DNA of 64,000 nt from Mesorhizobium sp. B2-7-1 (GTDB lineage Bacteria > Pseudomonadota > Alphaproteobacteria > Rhizobiales > Rhizobiaceae). Within the stretch, counting starts at the first letter, position 1; every line of letters begins with the position of its first letter. The translations under genes were made by a program, and so were the position numbers. The stretch is taken from assembly GCF_006440735.1 (NCBI RefSeq), contig NZ_VFUA01000013.1:1-64000 (forward strand). Reading direction: 5' to 3'. The notes under the pieces are model-generated. The model was given only the letters and a program-made list of their open reading frames with translations. It did not search any database and was not told the DNA's origin. Shown one piece after another: positions 41,811 through 50,205 of the stretch.

Positions 41811-42838
41811 CGCGAACCCTCCGAACCGCGGGCAAAGGATGTGATCGCCACCACCAGCAGGATCAGCGCGCCCTGAACGCCGTTGACCCAGTAGCTGGAG
41901 ACGTTGAGCAACTGGAAGCCGTTGGCCAAAAGGCCGATGAACAGCACGCTGAGCAGCGTGCCGCCCATGGTCGGCACGAAGCGGCGGGAAAAGACGGTGC
42001 CGAGCAGTGCCGCGGCCAGCACCGACAGCAGCAGCTCGCCGGAGCCGGGTGTGCTGGCCGACAGGCGCGATACAGTGAGGATGCTCGCCACCGCCGCGCA
42101 GAAGCCGCTCAGCACATAGGTGAAGGACACATAGAATGGCACGCTGAGGCCCGCCGCGCGGGCCGCTTCGGGATGGCCGCCGACCGCGTAGAGCCTGAGC
42201 CCGAACGACGTGCCATGGACAATCACGATCATGATCGCGGAGAAGACGATCAGCGCCCAGGCCAGCGCGGAGATGCCGAGGAAACTCCCCGAAACCAGCA
42301 CGCCGAGTAGCGGGGAGGATGCGCCGACGACCGTGTTCTGGGTAAGCGTTAGTTCCATGCCGGCAGCGACATTGAGCACGGCAAGCGTGGCGAGCAGCGG
42401 CAGGATGCCGAGGCCGACCACGGCAAGGGCGTTGAGCGCGCCGACCGCCATGCCGACGGCGATCGCCGCAAGCACCGAGAGGAAGTCGCCATAGCCCATC
42501 GACAGAAGCGTCGCATAGACGGCGGCACAGAGCCCCATATTGGCGGCGATCGACAGGTCGATGCCGCCTTCGGTGACGTCCGAGCCACCGCCGATGATGA
42601 CCGCGGTCATGCCATAGGCGAGCACGCCCAGGATTGCCGACTGCTCGACGACGTTGATCAGGTTGAAGGTCGAGGTGAAACCAGGCGCGAAGATGACGAA
42701 ATAGGCCATGATCGCGGCAAAGGCGGCGATCGCGCCGAGTCGCACGACGAGCGCTCCGAAGCGCCGGCCGGCGCTCTTGGCGGCGGCTTGTTTTTCGTCG
42801 GAAACGCCGGCTTCGGTGTGGAGGACAGTCGCGCTCAT
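41807..42838 (-). CDS. Sugar ABC transporter permease (RbsC-like), first
   Basis: Inner-membrane permease of 343 residues with LAYGMTAVIIGGGSDVTEGGIDLSIAANMG, GALNALAVVGLGILPLLATLAVLNVAAGMEL and SFGLRLYAVGGHPEAARAAGLSV, as in the RbsC/XylH/AraH family. The N-terminal 30 residues are a polar cytoplasmic extension. It overlaps the ATPase gene and the second permease gene by four bases each. Two distinct permeases rather than one RbsC suggest a heterodimeric importer, as in erythritol, rhamnose or autoinducer-2 type systems. Confidence 0.92.
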   Translation of the reverse strand: MSATVLHTEAGVSDEKQAAAKSAGRRFGALVVRLGAIAAFAAIMAYFVIFAPGFTSTFNLINVVEQSAILGVLAYGMTAVIIGGGSDVTEGGIDLSIAANMGLCAAVYATLLSMGYGDFLSVLAAIAVGMAVGALNALAVVGLGILPLLATLAVLNVAAGMELTLTQNTVVGASSPLLGVLVSGSFLGISALAWALIVFSAIMIVIVHGTSFGLRLYAVGGHPEAARAAGLSVPFYVSFTYVLSGFCAAVASILTVSRLSASTPGSGELLLSVLAAALLGTVFSRRFVPTMGGTLLSVLFIGLLANGFQLLNVSSYWVNGVQGALILLVVAITSFARGSEGSR

Positions 42839-44361
42839 GCGGCCACTCCATCAGCGTTCGAGCGCGCGCCGGACGAAGCCGCCAGCAGCGCGTCGCTGTT
42901 CATTGCAGGACCGGAGAAGCTGCCCGCAAGCCGACCGCGATAGACCACCAGCACGCGGTCGCAGACCCCTACCAGCTCCAGCAGGTCGGAGGAAAGAAGC
43001 AGGATCGCCGCGCCCTCGCCCGCCAGGCGATTGAGGAGGTTGTAGATCTCGACCTTGGCGCCGACATCGACGGCGACCGTCGGCTCGTCCAGCACATAGA
43101 CGCGCGACTGGCAGCTCAGCCATTTGGCGATGGCTACCTTCTGCTGGTTGCCGCCGGAGAGCTCGCGCACCAGCGCGTCGCGGTGCGGCGTCTTGATCGA
43201 CAGTTCCTTGATCAGTCCGTCGACCGCCTGGTTCTCACTGCTCCGGCTGACCATGCCAGTCCGCGAATAGCGGCGCAGGCTGGCCAAGGAAATGTTCTCG
43301 CGCACCGACAGGCCGAGCGCCACGCCGTGGGCGCGACGATCTTCCGGCAACATCGCTATGCCGTCGCGCACCGCCTTGACCGGCGTCGACAGCGACAGCT
43401 CCCTGCCCTCGACCCTGACCTGGCCGCCATCGGCGGTCTTGAGGCCAAACAGGCACTGGACGATTTCCTTGGCGCCGGAGCCCAGCAAACCGGTCAGGCC
43501 GACAATTTCGCCGGCGCGCACGTTGAAGCCGATGTTTTCGAAACTGCCGCCGAGGCGGAGATTGGAAACCTCAAGCACCGGCGCGCCAAGCTCGACCGCG
43601 CGCTTCGGAAACATCTCGCCGACATCGCGGGCGATCATCATCGAGATGATCTCGTCGATCGGGGTTACGCGCGGATCGACCGTGCCGACATCGGTGCCGT
43701 TGCGCATCACGGTGACGCGGTCGCAGAGCTTCTCGATCTCCTGCATGTAATGGGAAATGAAGACCACGGCGATGCCGTCGTCGCGCAGCCGGCGCAGCAC
43801 GTCGAACAGGCTGTCGACCTCGCGCTTGACCAGCGCCGCCGTCGGCTCGTCCAGCACAAGCACAGAGGCCTTTTGCGCCAGAGCGCGGGTGATCTGGACG
43901 ACCTTCTGCTGCGCGGTCGTCAGGTCCTTGACCAAGGTCCCGGCCGGCAGTTCCATGCCGAAGAAGCGCTTCAACAGGTCCGCGGCCTTGCGCTCCATGG
44001 CGCGTCGGCTGACGAACGGGCCGAGGCCGATTTCGTGGCCGAGGAAGACTGCCTCGCCGACAGTCGCGGTCGGCACCAGGAGCCTGTCTTGATGGATGAA
44101 GTGCACGCCGAGTTTTTCGACCGAAGCCGGCGTCAGCGTGCTGGCCGTCTCGCCATTGATGACGATCGAGCCGCTGTCCGGCTTGATGATGCCGGCTAGC
44201 ACCTTGATGATGGTCGACTTGCCGGCGCCGTTCTGGCCGACAAGGCCGAGGATCGAGCCGCGCGCGATCTCGAGGTTCGCGTCTTCCAAGGCGCGCACCG
44301 GACCGAACCGCTTCGATATGCCCGTCATCGACACAGCAATTTCACGCTTTGCTGTCTGCAT
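42835..44361 (-). CDS. Sugar ABC transporter ATPase with two nucleotide-binding domains (RbsA-like)
   Basis: Tandem ATPase of 508 residues. Domain 1 has Walker A GQNGAGKST and QITRALAQKASVLVLDEPTAAL; domain 2 has the degenerate Walker A GLLGSGAKEI and an intact signature ELSGGNQQKVAIAKWL, the usual RbsA asymmetry. The ATG at 44361 is used; a TTG nine bases upstream is the alternative. It follows the binding-protein gene after 68 bases that contain a 14-bp perfect hairpin. Confidence 0.93.
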   Translation of the reverse strand: MQTAKREIAVSMTGISKRFGPVRALEDANLEIARGSILGLVGQNGAGKSTIIKVLAGIIKPDSGSIVINGETASTLTPASVEKLGVHFIHQDRLLVPTATVGEAVFLGHEIGLGPFVSRRAMERKAADLLKRFFGMELPAGTLVKDLTTAQQKVVQITRALAQKASVLVLDEPTAALVKREVDSLFDVLRRLRDDGIAVVFISHYMQEIEKLCDRVTVMRNGTDVGTVDPRVTPIDEIISMMIARDVGEMFPKRAVELGAPVLEVSNLRLGGSFENIGFNVRAGEIVGLTGLLGSGAKEIVQCLFGLKTADGGQVRVEGRELSLSTPVKAVRDGIAMLPEDRRAHGVALGLSVRENISLASLRRYSRTGMVSRSSENQAVDGLIKELSIKTPHRDALVRELSGGNQQKVAIAKWLSCQSRVYVLDEPTVAVDVGAKVEIYNLLNRLAGEGAAILLLSSDLLELVGVCDRVLVVYRGRLAGSFSGPAMNSDALLAASSGARSNADGVAA

Positions 44362-44384
44362 GGCCGTCAATCCCGATTGGATGT

Positions 44385-44416
44385 GGCGGGCAGCCGCGTA
44401 GGCGCGGCTGCCCGCC
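44385..44416 (-). promoter_or_regulatory. 14-bp perfect hairpin after the sugar-binding-protein gene
   Basis: GGCGGGCAGCCGCG (44385-44398) pairs perfectly with CGCGGCTGCCCGCC (44403-44416) around a 4-base loop. No T tract follows on the minus strand, so read-through into the ATPase gene is expected. The position matches the hairpin at 34008-34041 in the other importer operon and fits 3'-end stabilisation of binding-protein mRNA. Confidence 0.75.
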
Positions 44417-44429
44417 GTTTCGTTCCGTC

Positions 44430-45431
44430 TTATTTAACGCCTGCTTTCTCGGCGGCGTCGAGGAACGGCTTTCCTTTTTCGGCGGCATTTTCCTTGTTGA
44501 TCAGCACTGACGGAACGAAGGTGAAGGGCGGCACCTTCTGGCCGGCCAGGTACTTGGCGGCGTTGTCGACCGAAGTCTTGCCGATCTCATAGGGCTGCTG
44601 CGCCGCGACCGCGCCGGCCGACGACTTCGGATCCATCACCATCTTGATGACTTCCGGGCTGCCGTCGATGCCGTAGGTCTTGACCTCGTTGCGGCCGGCG
44701 GCTTCAACCGCCTGCGTGGCGCCGATCTGCGGCACGTCCCAACAGGCCCAGACTGCGCCGATCGAGCCTTTCTCGGGCGACTTGGTCAGCATGTCGGTGA
44801 CGTTGGAATAGGCGCTCTGCACCGTGTTCGGGATGACGTCGCGCAGCTCCGGCTCGACGATCTTCACATCCGGGAACGAGGTCAGCACATATTTCAGCTG
44901 GTCGTAGCGGATCTTGCAGACCGGCACGCTGTAGAAGCCGTTGAAGACCAGCACATTGCCCTTGCCGCCCATGTCGGCGACCATCTGCAAGGCGATCTCG
45001 GCGCCGATGTTGTAGTTGTTGGAGGTGGTGTTGTTGATAGCGTGCGGCGTCGCGGTGTCGACCGTGAACAGCGGAATGCCGGCGTCGCGGATCTTCTGCA
45101 GCCACGGGTTCAGCACTTCGAGGTTGCCGAGCTGCTCGATGATGGCGTCAGGCTTCTGCGCGATCAGCGTCTGCAACTGCGCGATCTGCTGCTGGTCCTT
45201 GCGGCCGGCATCGAGCGCGATCACCTCACCGCCGAGCTCCTTGACGCGGTCCTGGATACCCCGGAACGCCATCAGGTCCCAATAATGGTCGGTGCCGATG
45301 GCAGAGACGCCGATGCGCTTGCCCTTGAGCGACAACTCCTCTGCCGTCGCGCCGGAGATGGCGGCAAGGCTGCAAGCCGCCGCCAACCCCAGGGCGAGCG
45401 CCTTGACGAGGCCTTTCATGGATCTGGTCAT
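44430..45431 (-). CDS. Sugar ABC transporter substrate-binding protein (RbsB-like)
   Basis: Periplasmic binding protein of 333 residues (Peripla_BP_4). A signal peptide ends near ATA/EE (about residue 30). Ligand-pocket segments are IGVSAIGTDHYWDLMAFRGIQDRV, LGNLEVLNPWLQKIRDAGIPLFTVDTATPH and GIDGSPEVIKMV. The ATG at 45431 has GGAGG seven bases upstream. Third gene of the operon, 70 bases after the aldolase gene. The pocket resembles pentose/polyol binders in general layout, but the ligand cannot be read from sequence. Confidence 0.92.
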   Translation of the reverse strand: MTRSMKGLVKALALGLAAACSLAAISGATAEELSLKGKRIGVSAIGTDHYWDLMAFRGIQDRVKELGGEVIALDAGRKDQQQIAQLQTLIAQKPDAIIEQLGNLEVLNPWLQKIRDAGIPLFTVDTATPHAINNTTSNNYNIGAEIALQMVADMGGKGNVLVFNGFYSVPVCKIRYDQLKYVLTSFPDVKIVEPELRDVIPNTVQSAYSNVTDMLTKSPEKGSIGAVWACWDVPQIGATQAVEAAGRNEVKTYGIDGSPEVIKMVMDPKSSAGAVAAQQPYEIGKTSVDNAAKYLAGQKVPPFTFVPSVLINKENAAEKGKPFLDAAEKAGVK

Positions 45432-45501
45432 TTCATTTCCTCCCTTGTTGATCGCTCCGGGCCTTCCCGGAGGATATGCGAAACAGTGGATCGCTGCCTC
45501 C

Positions 45502-46161
45502 TCAGGCAGCGGCGTCATTGTCGCGCAGGCCATAGCTCGCCATGCGCTTGATGACGTTTTCGATCTCCTCGTCGGACAGGATCGGCGGCTCGCCGATCTG
45601 CAGAGCGCCGTGATACTGGCGCGCCAGCGTCTCGACCTCGACGGCCAGCCACATCGCCTGGGCAAGGTTCGACCCGACGGCGATCATGCCGTGCTGGGCA
45701 AGCAGGCAGGCCTTGCGGTCGCGCAACGCCTCCACGGCATGCGCTGAAAGCTCCGCCGTGCCGAAGGTGGCGTAGGGCGCGCAGCGTATGTCGCTGCCGC
45801 CGGCTACCGCGACCATGTAATGGATCGCCGGTATCTTCCGGCCCATGATGGCGATCGTCGTGCAGTAGGTCGGATGCGCGTGGACGACGGCGTTGACCTC
45901 GGGCCGCGCCTTCATGATGTCGAGATGGAAGCGCCATTCGCTGGACGGCGGCAAACGTCCGTCGACCTCGCCATCCCAACCCATGAAGACGATGTCTTCC
46001 GGCTGCAGCGCGTCATAGGGTGTGCTGGTCGGCGAGATCAGCATGCCCTCGCCATGGCGCCGGCTGATGTTGCCTGAAGTGCCCTGGTTGATGCCCAGCG
46101 CGTTCATCTCGATGCAGGCGTCGATGATTGCCTGGCGCGCCTCGAGGTCCGAAAGGGTCAT
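45502..46161 (-). CDS. Class II aldolase/adducin family protein (fuculose-phosphate aldolase-like)
   Basis: Zinc-dependent aldolase or epimerase of 219 residues. The FucA active-site set is complete: Glu75 (PSSEWRFH), His94 and His96 (VVHAHPTY) and His157 (AQHGMI). Also NQGTSGNISRR (phosphate loop) and ISPTSTPYD. With the linked PfkB kinase it would cleave a ketose-1-phosphate-type sugar to dihydroxyacetone phosphate and an aldehyde. The ATG at 46161 is preferred to a TTG 12 bases upstream. It lies 15 bases after the operon-leading SDR gene. Confidence 0.88.
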   Translation of the reverse strand: MTLSDLEARQAIIDACIEMNALGINQGTSGNISRRHGEGMLISPTSTPYDALQPEDIVFMGWDGEVDGRLPPSSEWRFHLDIMKARPEVNAVVHAHPTYCTTIAIMGRKIPAIHYMVAVAGGSDIRCAPYATFGTAELSAHAVEALRDRKACLLAQHGMIAVGSNLAQAMWLAVEVETLARQYHGALQIGEPPILSDEEIENVIKRMASYGLRDNDAAA

Positions 46162-46176
46162 GCGATATTCCAATCC

Positions 46177-46953
46177 TTACCAGGCCGTGTAGCCGCCATC
46201 GATCGACAGGATCGCGCCGGTCACGTAGCTCGAGGCCGGCGACGCCAGGAACAGGATCGCCGAGGCGATCTCCTGCGGTGTGCCCAAGCGCCCCATCGGC
46301 GTCATGTCGATCCAGGTGTTGAAGAGTTCGGGACGCTCGCGCATCTTCAGCGTCATCTCGGTGCCGACATAGCCCGGCGCCAGCGCGTTGACGCGCACGC
46401 CCGATTTCGCCCATTCGACCGCGAGCGCCTTGGTCATCATGTGCACGGCGCCCTTGCTCACCATGTAGGACGGTGCCGTCTGCGGGCGGTTGATGATCAG
46501 GCCCGACATGGAACCCAGATTGACGATCGAACCCTTCTTGCGGGCGACCATCGAGCGGCCGAAAGCGCGCGAGGCCCAGTAGACGCCGTTGATGTTGACA
46601 TCCATCACCAGGCGCCATTCCTCGTCCGGCGTGTCGATCGCGGTGTTGAGGCGCGCGATGCCGGCGCTGTTGACCAGGATATCGACCTTGCCGAAGTCCG
46701 CGACGATCGCGGTTGCTATCGCTTCGACCGCTTGCGGATCGGTGACATCGAGCACGCGGCCATCGACGCTTGCGACCCCCGCGGCCTGGAGCGCTTCGGC
46801 AGCGGCCTTCAGTCCATCCGCATTCATGTCGAGCAGGACGATTCTCGCGCCGCAAGTTCCGAGCGCCTTGGCGGCCTCCAGGCCGATCCCGCTGGCGCCG
46901 CCGGTGACGACGGCGACCTCGCCTGCCAGATCGAATTGCGACCGGTAATCCAT
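46177..46953 (-). CDS. SDR-family oxidoreductase (first gene of sugar operon)
   Basis: Classical SDR of 258 residues: TGGASGIGLEAAKALG, LLDMNADG (acidic residue, NAD-type), NSAG in place of NNAG, catalytic Ser in NLGSMSG, SYMVSK (YxxxK) and C-terminal SIDGGYTAW. It resembles sugar/polyol dehydrogenases of rhizobial catabolic operons. A GGAGG site lies 9 bases before the ATG. The GntR palindrome at 47110-47125 is about 160 bases upstream, and the 47041-47100 stretch should hold the promoter. Probably oxidises the imported polyol to a ketose. Confidence 0.9.
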   Translation of the reverse strand: MDYRSQFDLAGEVAVVTGGASGIGLEAAKALGTCGARIVLLDMNADGLKAAAEALQAAGVASVDGRVLDVTDPQAVEAIATAIVADFGKVDILVNSAGIARLNTAIDTPDEEWRLVMDVNINGVYWASRAFGRSMVARKKGSIVNLGSMSGLIINRPQTAPSYMVSKGAVHMMTKALAVEWAKSGVRVNALAPGYVGTEMTLKMRERPELFNTWIDMTPMGRLGTPQEIASAILFLASPASSYVTGAILSIDGGYTAW

Positions 46954-47109
46954 GCACGTCCTCCATCAGAACGGACTTGAGCGCGGGCAAAACTCCACCC
47001 TCGCCGCCGAAGCAGCGTCGCAAGCCGACAGGTCCTGATAAATGCCTCCGGGTCAGGCTCCTCCCGACCCCATGACAGGGACGTTACAGAAGCTTCCCGG
47101 GTCCGTCAA

Positions 47110-47125
47110 TCTGGTTATAACCAGA
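47110..47125. promoter_or_regulatory. GntR (UTRA) operator TCTGGTTATAACCAGA at the head of the sugar operon
   Basis: A perfect 16-bp palindrome between the 3' end of gntR (47155) and the operon-leading SDR gene. The 15-mer TGGTTATAACCAGAA recurs at 53369-53383 in the CoA-ligase/thiolase divergent promoter. The GT-N4-AC core (GTTATAAC) is of the kind recognised by HutC/UTRA-type GntR proteins. Confidence 0.8.
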
Positions 47126-47154
47126 AAACAGAATCTTTTTTGATGACTAAGAAA

Positions 47155-48012
47155 TCAGGTGCGATCGACGCCGTTCACGGTCGCCGAAGGCTGCTCGACC
47201 GCCATGTGGATGCGGGCGACGGAGGAGTTGTAGAAGGCCTCGTAATATTCGAGCGCGGCGCCATCGGCGTCATAGGCGATCGACTCGATCTCGATCAGCG
47301 GCGTGTTGGCGGCGACGCCCATCTGATCGGCCTCTTCCTTGGTGGGAAGTGCAGCCCGCAGCCAGCGGTCGGCGCGCTTCACCGTCAGGCCGAAGACGGC
47401 GCGGATGGTGCCGAAGATCGACTGGTTTTCCGACAGGATGTTCTCCAGCCCGGGCACCCGATGCCCCGGCAGGCTGATGCGCGTCATGGTGATCGGCGCG
47501 CCGTCGGTCATGTAGACGCGGCTGATGCGGACCACGCTGCCATTGGCGGGAATGCCGAAGACCTTGGACTCCTTGTCGCTCGGCGGACAGCGATAGATCT
47601 CCAGCGTTCGGGTCGAGACCTTGTGACCCTTGGCGGTCAAATCGTCGAACACGCCGAGATTGGCGGTCATGAAGTCGACATGCTCGCGGGGAGCGGCGAC
47701 GAACATGCCCTTGCGCGGCATCTTGATGATGCGGCCTTCATTCGACAGCGAGCCAATCGCGGCGCGCACCACGGGGCGCGAGACACCGAAGAAATCGCAC
47801 AGCGCCTGTTCCGAGGGAATGCGCGAATTGGCGGCCAGCAGGCCGGTGTTGATCGCTTCCTCGACCTGGTTGCGCAACTGCACCCAGAGCGGCGCCGCCT
47901 CATCGCGGTTGAGCTGGACTTTTGAGCCGATCGAGCGGAAAGCCTCGGCCGCCCCGGCATCTTCCTGGTCGTAACGAGGACGCCCGCGCATTCTGGTTGC
48001 TTGTTCCATCAT
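47155..48012 (-). CDS. GntR-family regulator, HutC/UTRA subfamily
   Basis: Repressor-type regulator of 285 residues. The winged HTH is LWVQLRNQVEEAINTGLLAANSRIPSEQALCDFFGVSRPVVRAAIGSLSNEGRIIKMPRKGMFV; the C-terminal UTRA domain contains SVVRISRVYMTDGAPITMTRISLPG and a final ALEYYEAFYNSSVARIHM. It lies between the CoA-ligase operon and the sugar operon on the same strand, with identical palindromes at the head of each, so it probably represses both and is released by a pathway intermediate. Two adjacent ATGs (48012, 48009) are possible starts. Confidence 0.92.
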   Translation of the reverse strand: MMEQATRMRGRPRYDQEDAGAAEAFRSIGSKVQLNRDEAAPLWVQLRNQVEEAINTGLLAANSRIPSEQALCDFFGVSRPVVRAAIGSLSNEGRIIKMPRKGMFVAAPREHVDFMTANLGVFDDLTAKGHKVSTRTLEIYRCPPSDKESKVFGIPANGSVVRISRVYMTDGAPITMTRISLPGHRVPGLENILSENQSIFGTIRAVFGLTVKRADRWLRAALPTKEEADQMGVAANTPLIEIESIAYDADGAALEYYEAFYNSSVARIHMAVEQPSATVNGVDRT

Positions 48013-48080
48013 CGGTCTTCAGGCTGCGGGCAAACTGCCCGGTATGAATGTTTGCCGCGACTCAACGCGCAGCAGCGGCC

Positions 48081-49319
48081 CTACCGGAGCCCGCCAGCCA
48101 TTTTCTCGCTCTCCGGCAAGTTTCGCAACCATAGCATGGCGGCTGCCCCCAGAAGCGGTCCGGGAACCAAGAGCAGGAAGGCCCAGCGCCAGCCGCCGAT
48201 GAAATCGGCGAAACGCGGCGTCAGCCATATGGCGAGCACCGTCAGCGCGAAACCGGCGCCCAGTTGCACCGACAGAGCGGTGCCGACGAAGCGGCGGTCG
48301 GCAAGCTCGGTGACGGCAGCCGAGAACTGTGCCGAATCGCCGATCACCGAGATGCCCCAGACGATGGCGACGAGCATGAACAGCCACAGCGGGCCGGTGA
48401 ACAGGAAGCCCATCAGCAACGCGCAGCTTCCCGAGACCAGCATCATGCCGGCCGTGGTGGCGGTGCGGCCGATGCGGTCCGACAGATAGCCGCCGAGCAG
48501 GCAGCCAAGGATGCCGGAGGCGACGACAAGGAAGGTCGAGAGCGAGGCAGTGGCGGCCGTCCCGATCGCCTGCGCTTCGAAGGCGGCGCGCGTATAGGCA
48601 AGCAGCCAGGCCCACATGGCGTAGAGCTCCCACATATGGCCGAGATAGCCGAGATTGGCGAGCAGCAGCGGTTTTTCGCGAAACACCTGGCCGATGCGCG
48701 AGGGCTCGAACACCGCCTTGCCGAAGGGATAAGGTCCCTCCCTGGCAAACAGCAGGAAGAGCAGCGCGCCTGCCGCCGTCGCCACGCTGGCGGCGGCGAC
48801 CACCGGCCGCCAGTCGAGCGCTGACGAGACGGCGCGGAAGAGATGCGGCAGCGCCGAGCCGACGGTCAGCGCGCCGATGACCGCGCCGAGCGCCAGTCCC
48901 CTGTCGCGCGTGAACCAGGTGGCGACCAGCTTCAACGCCGGCGGATAGACGCCGGCGAGCGCTGCCCCGGTGACGATGCGCGCGGCGATCACGCCGGCCG
49001 GCCCGGGATGAAGCAGCAGCGTTGCATTCGCGAGCGCGGCGACAAGCGCCGCGGCCGCCATCAGGCGGCTGAGCCGCACAAGATCGGGAAGATTGACCAG
49101 GCTCGCCGCCAGCGCGCCGATGACGAAGCCTACCTGGACGCCATTGGTCAGCCACGCCTCGGCACTCGCGCCTAGCGCGAGCTCCTGCTTCAGTTCGGGA
49201 AGGATAGCGGTCGCCGAAAACCAGGTGGTCAGCGACAGGACGACCGCCAGGCAAAGCAACGACAGCACTCGCCAGCGCTCGCCATCGGCCGCCATGCCAA
49301 GCCGGCCGACCGTGCTCAT
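48081..49319 (-). CDS. MFS transporter in the CoA-ligase operon
   Basis: Twelve-helix transporter of 412 residues of the nitrate/cyanate-type (NarK/CynX-like) MFS group. The N-terminal half has LSLTTWFSATAILPELKQEL and AARIVTGAALAGVYPPALKLVATWFTRDRG, and the second half GGYLSDRIGRTATTAGMML. The ATG at 49319 overlaps the MaoC gene by four bases. As the fifth gene of the CoA-ligase operon it likely imports the acid that the ligase activates, or exports a by-product. Followed after 68 bases by gntR. Confidence 0.87.
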   Translation of the reverse strand: MSTVGRLGMAADGERWRVLSLLCLAVVLSLTTWFSATAILPELKQELALGASAEAWLTNGVQVGFVIGALAASLVNLPDLVRLSRLMAAAALVAALANATLLLHPGPAGVIAARIVTGAALAGVYPPALKLVATWFTRDRGLALGAVIGALTVGSALPHLFRAVSSALDWRPVVAAASVATAAGALLFLLFAREGPYPFGKAVFEPSRIGQVFREKPLLLANLGYLGHMWELYAMWAWLLAYTRAAFEAQAIGTAATASLSTFLVVASGILGCLLGGYLSDRIGRTATTAGMMLVSGSCALLMGFLFTGPLWLFMLVAIVWGISVIGDSAQFSAAVTELADRRFVGTALSVQLGAGFALTVLAIWLTPRFADFIGGWRWAFLLLVPGPLLGAAAMLWLRNLPESEKMAGGLR

Positions 49320-49768
49320 GCGGTTTGCAGCGGCACGGTGAAGACCGTGGCCGTACCGGTAAGGCAAAGCTCGCCCTGGCCGTTGCGCACGCTGGTCTCG
49401 ATCTTGCAGATCGGCTTGTCGGGGCGCACTTCCTTGACCTCCACGCGTCCGGTGATCTCCTCATCAACGCCCACGGCCTTGACGAACTTCCACGCCACTT
49501 CGAGGAAAACGGTTCCGGGCCCGGGCAGATCCTCGGCGACCAGCGCATTGAGGATGCCGGAGGTGACGCCGCCCTGGACGATCAGCTTGCCGAACACCGA
49601 CTTCTCGGCCAGCGCGCGGTCGTAATGCAGCGGATTGCGGTCGCCGGTGATGTCGGTGAAGGCCTCGATGTCGCTGACGCGCGTGCGCCGCGTGCGCTCG
49701 GCAAAGGCGCCGACCTGCGGGCGGCCTTTCACGACACCCACCCAACCGTCCTTCGTCTCGTTACTCAT
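49316..49768 (-). CDS. MaoC-family (hot-dog) dehydratase/hydratase
   Basis: Single hot-dog protein of 150 residues with the R-hydratase active site DITGDRNPLHYD (Asp43 and His48). It would hydrate a trans-2-enoyl-CoA to the (R)-3-hydroxyacyl-CoA, or the reverse. It overlaps the DUF35 gene and the MFS gene by four bases each. With the DUF35 and cysteine-less thiolase-like proteins it forms the trio known from steroid side-chain degradation (hydratase, DUF35, Ltp2 aldolase). Confidence 0.88.
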   Translation of the reverse strand: MSNETKDGWVGVVKGRPQVGAFAERTRRTRVSDIEAFTDITGDRNPLHYDRALAEKSVFGKLIVQGGVTSGILNALVAEDLPGPGTVFLEVAWKFVKAVGVDEEITGRVEVKEVRPDKPICKIETSVRNGQGELCLTGTATVFTVPLQTA

Positions 49769-50205
49769 TGCGGCTTCTCCTCTGCTCCGGGTTCGATTGG
49801 TTTGAAGGCCGGCAGGACACGGCCGCCGATGGCTGTCGGCGCAAGAAGCAGCATGTCCCCGATCTGTAGCGGCCGTGTGCCGGCCAGGATGAAGCTCAGC
49901 ATCGTCGGGCCTTCGGCCAGCTCGATCAGGCCGACCACGTAGGGTGCTGCCGGCAGCCAGCCGGGATGGCCGGGCTTGTACACCTCCGAAAAGGATTTGA
50001 GCCGCCCCCTGCCCGATGCGTCCTTCCAGACCAGGCGTTTGCTCCAGCAATGCGGACAGATCGGGCGTGGATAGAACACGGCCTTGCCGCAGTCCTCGCA
50101 GTGCTGGATGGTCAGGCGCCCTTCGGCGGCGGCATCCCAGAACGGTTTGGTCAGCGCGGTGATCGTCGGGCCAGGGGTTTTCAGCGTCTTCAAATCGACG
50201 GACAT
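49765..50205 (-). CDS. Zn-ribbon/OB-fold (DUF35) protein
   Basis: Protein of 146 residues with an N-terminal rubredoxin-like zinc ribbon (Cys36, Cys39, Cys50, Cys53 in HCEDCGK...ICPHC) and a C-terminal OB-fold (GRGRLKSFSEVYKPGHPG). These proteins pair with thiolase-like enzymes and present the acyl-CoA or support the active site. Its ATG overlaps the thiolase-like stop by one base (TGATG), which argues for a stoichiometric complex. Confidence 0.9.
   Translation of the reverse strand: MSVDLKTLKTPGPTITALTKPFWDAAAEGRLTIQHCEDCGKAVFYPRPICPHCWSKRLVWKDASGRGRLKSFSEVYKPGHPGWLPAAPYVVGLIELAEGPTMLSFILAGTRPLQIGDMLLLAPTAIGGRVLPAFKPIEPGAEEKPQ

Noticed and set aside
39838..41835. A 665-residue reading suggesting a permease-kinase fusion
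   Set aside because: The N-terminal part is the permease gene in the wrong frame. The kinase starts at 40803 with its own ribosome site and the permease is intact in its own frame.
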